64,000 bases of DNA, from the NCBI GenBank assembly GCA_037349315.1, contig JBAIAC010000040.1, positions 15,766,001 to 15,830,000 of the forward strand, given 5' to 3'. The stretch comes from Chelydra serpentina. Its lineage: Eukaryota; Chordata; Testudines; Chelydridae. The notes beneath the pieces are model-generated. The model was given only the letters and a program-made list of their open reading frames with translations, had not been told where the DNA came from and made no database searches. Positions 61,666 through 64,000 of this stretch are shown here, piece by piece; within the stretch, counting starts at the first letter, position 1; each line of letters begins with the position of its first letter. A program made the translations under genes and the position numbers.

Positions 61666-62433
61666 AACTGGGCCTGGTTCTCAACTACGCCAAGGCCCTT
61701 TTACATTGCCCTGGCATAAAGGAGCCTTAAAGCAGGTGGAAAGGATGCTGTGATAATAGCCCCTGTGGGCATAAGGGCTCTGCGCCAGCCCTGCTCCCAG
61801 CTCCTGTGATGGGATGGCTGGAGTGCACTGCATTATTGCTCTTCTCTGCTTCCCAGGGCTCAGAGTGGCCAGGGCAAGTGAAGCATAAGAGCAGCCCTGA
61901 GGCCGCTCTAAATTAAACCAGGGACGAAACGGGATCCTTTATAGCCCCAAAATATAGGGAAGCAAAGGTGGCTGACAGTCACCTCCACCCCTGGCTCTAG
62001 CGCAGCAATGGAGTCACAGAATCAGGCCCCATAGTTTCTAAGATGGGGCCAAATGCTGGGAGTTCCCTAGTGCCTGCAGTTCCTGCTGGAGTCAATGGGA
62101 GATGTATATGCTCAGAGCCTACCCAAGATTTGGTTCACTTCTTTATTAGAGTGGGCAAATTTCTGACAGTCTGGGCACTTAGAAACATTGTACTCAGATG
62201 GCCGTGGGAATGAAATGCAATAGCAGAGCTGGGGCCATATTTAACACTAATGTGAGTGGGTGAAACTCCGTGGGCCCCTGGATTTGCATCTTATTAATGA
62301 AATAATATTAGCAGCCTTCTGATACCGTTACCAGAAAGGGCGGGTTTGCCGCAAGTGCAGTGACAAGTTAGGACTTTAACTGAAGCTCTGGAGGGATTTT
62401 TCACCCTAATCATCCCAATTTCTTTTGAAACAG

Positions 62434-62579
62434 TTGATTGGCCTTTGGACCATGGCAGTTTGCGCAACCTGATTATTGGGAACTTGGAGCAGGAACAGTC
62501 CAGTAAGATATCGCTGGACAAAGAGAAGAAGAGAGGGATAATTTTATAGACGGGGAAAAGCAAATACACTGGGTATAAA
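62434..62579 (+). CDS. CCDC63: CCDC63 exon 11 (terminal)
   Basis: Residues 515-562 and TAA stop at 62577-62579. Acceptor ttgaaacag. Encodes DWPLDHGSLRNLIIGNLEQE, matching the conserved PLDH..LR.L segment, then a charged, poorly conserved tail ending KQIHWV. A good donor-like GTAAGA lies inside at 62503, so splicing to a further exon is possible. An ATTAAA at 62768-62773 is a weak poly(A) signal candidate. Confidence 0.8.
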
Positions 62580-62679
62580 TAATAGGTTCTTAATTCACTT
62601 GAAATCAAAATCTGATTCCGTGCTTAATTTAAACAAAGCTAACCTTAAGTCTCAGGAATGCTAGCACTGGCTTGTATTT

Positions 62680-63115
62680 ACAATAGCCTTTGCCATCCGG
62701 CACGATCCCAAAGCCTTTTACAAACTTAAAACAAAGCTCTACAAATTATAGGCAGGCATCACATATAATTAAATTCAACCATTTCTGGAGTGGAAAGGAG
62801 GGCAGCCGCTGTCTAACAATAGTTCACAACAGTTTGGCCGCGGCACTGGACGGACGTCCTCTGTGTTGCAAAATGCTGGTGCACTAAGTGATCGGCGGTG
62901 GCAAGCCGGGGGGGGGGGGGGCGGCTAAGCGCAGCGGCAGCGCCTCGGGGGAGGGGTATGGGGAGGAGGCGGGGGGCGGGGATTTTGTCGAGGAACCTCT
63001 GCCTCCTGTGTCTCCCCATCTGTAAAATGGGGATAAGGATACTGACCTCCTTTGTAAAGTGCTTTGAGATCTACTCTTGAAAAGCTCTGTATAAGAACTT
63101 TGTGGTGTTATTACT
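62680..63115 (+). repeat. Ancient repeat, GC-rich insert and MIR tail
   Basis: About 62680-62750 (caatagcctttgccatccgg ... aagccttttacaaac) is an old amniote repeat. About 62890-62985 is a GC-rich run with a 13-base poly-G. About 62995-63115 is a MIR 3' half (tctccccatctgtaaaatgg, then ggataaggatactgacctcc and aaagtgctttgagatc). Confidence 0.55.
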
Positions 63116-64000
63116 ATAGAAAAGCTCAAAAGTGGAAGCAGCTGCAACCAGCCTGACTGCCAGCTACTGCCCGATCTTCCAGTCTGAAACAGACATTGCT
63201 CACTTAATGCACAGAGTCAGGAGATTTCCCTTTCTGCAATACTCTTCAGCCATAGTTTCTCAAATGGAAGGCACATGGTAATCAAGGTTTGCCTCCCTCA
63301 GGAATCAGTGAAGCCAGCAGGCTGGGATAAAGTAAATGCTATAAATGGACCTGAAATTTTCTCCCAGCTCCCAGTTGGACTCCAAAGGCAGACAGGATAA
63401 AGGTTTTTCAGCCAAATCCTGATCTGAATTAGCTGCATCAGTGGAATGACTCCAGATTTACTGGGGGGAAAGCGAGATCGGAATCCCTGGTCGCTAGTGG
63501 GGTGCCTGGCATTGTGCACAAAGAAATCCCAAATCATGTGGGATTTGCAGAAGCGTCTAAGTGACTGAGGAGCACAGTGGTGCCATTGAACATCAGCGGG
63601 ACGGGGACTTGTGCTCCTAAGCCTCTTATAGATGCTTTTGAACATCGCACTCACGGTTCCTGTTCCAAGGACAGATGAGATCCTTGACAAGATGCCTGGG
63701 AGATCCAGAGAGGTGGCAGTAGCTTGGGAAGATTTCTCACTTTGGGTGGTGATGGTTTTGTAGCCCCGTTGGGACAGCCGTGTTGTGTGCTTTGCAGAAG
63801 CAGGGGCTTTTCCAGAGGGGTGTGAATGAAGGGAGCCTGCTCCAGTGGGTTGGAGAGAGGATAAAATAGCTGCATGCCTTTGTGCTCTCAAGGCAGCAAC
63901 CTTGTCATAACAGCCGGAGCGGTTGGAAAAGGGGGCAGGGTAGCCCAGCATTGCCATCAAAAGCACGACTGAGCCTTAGTTATTTTGCCTGTTAAGCATC
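63116..64000. other. Intergenic, nothing certain
   Basis: A palindromic repeat (about 63553-63650: gtgactgaggagcacag ... cttgtgctcctaagcc) lies within it. The 222-codon minus-strand open frame 63298-63966 runs through that repeat and has no recognisable domain. MYL2, which I recall as the next gene in mammals, is not visible. Confidence 0.4.

Noticed and set aside
63298..63966. 222-codon minus-strand open frame
   Set aside because: Passes through a palindromic repeat and has no recognised domain or splice context.

Overview
This window reads as vertebrate nuclear DNA, most likely from a cryptodiran turtle. The main taxon evidence is a tRNA-Lys-like SINE with a CR1-type tail at about 3180-3352, which I recognise as the tortoise Pol III/SINE (Cry) family. 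It is supported by many CR1 LINE remnants, MIR-like SINEs and short hAT/MITE elements of the type that fill turtle genomes. Coding content is low and exons are interrupted by introns of 1-2 kb.

Two real genes are supported. (1) 12750-12804, minus strand: first coding exon of PPP1CC (protein phosphatase 1 catalytic subunit gamma), inside a CpG island (about 12340-13090) with a TATA-like box at 12992-13000. Positions 1-12749 are its first intron; exon 2 lies outside the window. (2) 50069-62579, plus strand: a complete 11-exon model for CCDC63 (paralogue of ODAD1/CCDC114, a coiled-coil protein of the outer-dynein-arm docking type). The exons join in phase to 562 codons plus a stop, close to the length I recall for mammalian CCDC63 (563 aa). 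As I recall it, PPP1CC and CCDC63 are also divergent neighbours in human (12q24.11, followed by MYL2), which supports both calls.

Layout: 1-12749, PPP1CC intron 1, rich in transposon remains (MITEs, Cry SINE, degenerate CR1, a 1.58-kb foldback hAT with perfect 8-bp target duplication, a 319-bp hAT MITE). 12.3-13.1 kb, CpG-island promoter. 13.1-46.9 kb, intergenic and repeat-rich; its centrepiece is a young LTR retrotransposon (21739-27335, minus strand) with nearly identical 1.3-kb LTRs and one uninterrupted 909-codon ORF in which Gag and protease run straight into the integrase C-terminal tail, with reverse transcriptase, RNase H and the integrase core missing. 46.97-47.86 kb, a second CpG island with no recognised gene. 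49.1-50.75 kb, a direct duplication flanking the first CCDC63 exon, which carries a perfect CRE palindrome just upstream of the start codon. 50.07-62.58 kb, CCDC63. 62.6-64 kb, repeats and intergenic DNA.

Both host genes bear on cilia/sperm biology: CCDC63 is a flagellar dynein-docking-type protein, and PPP1CC encodes the PP1 gamma isoforms, one of which is sperm-enriched in mammals. No link between them beyond synteny is shown here. Nothing looks like a CRISPR array, operon or bacterial system. The most unusual items are the Gag-Pro-integrase-tail fusion retrotransposon, the foldback hAT, the orphan CpG island and a pre-miRNA-like hairpin at 19385-19451. All coordinates and sequence comparisons were made by eye.
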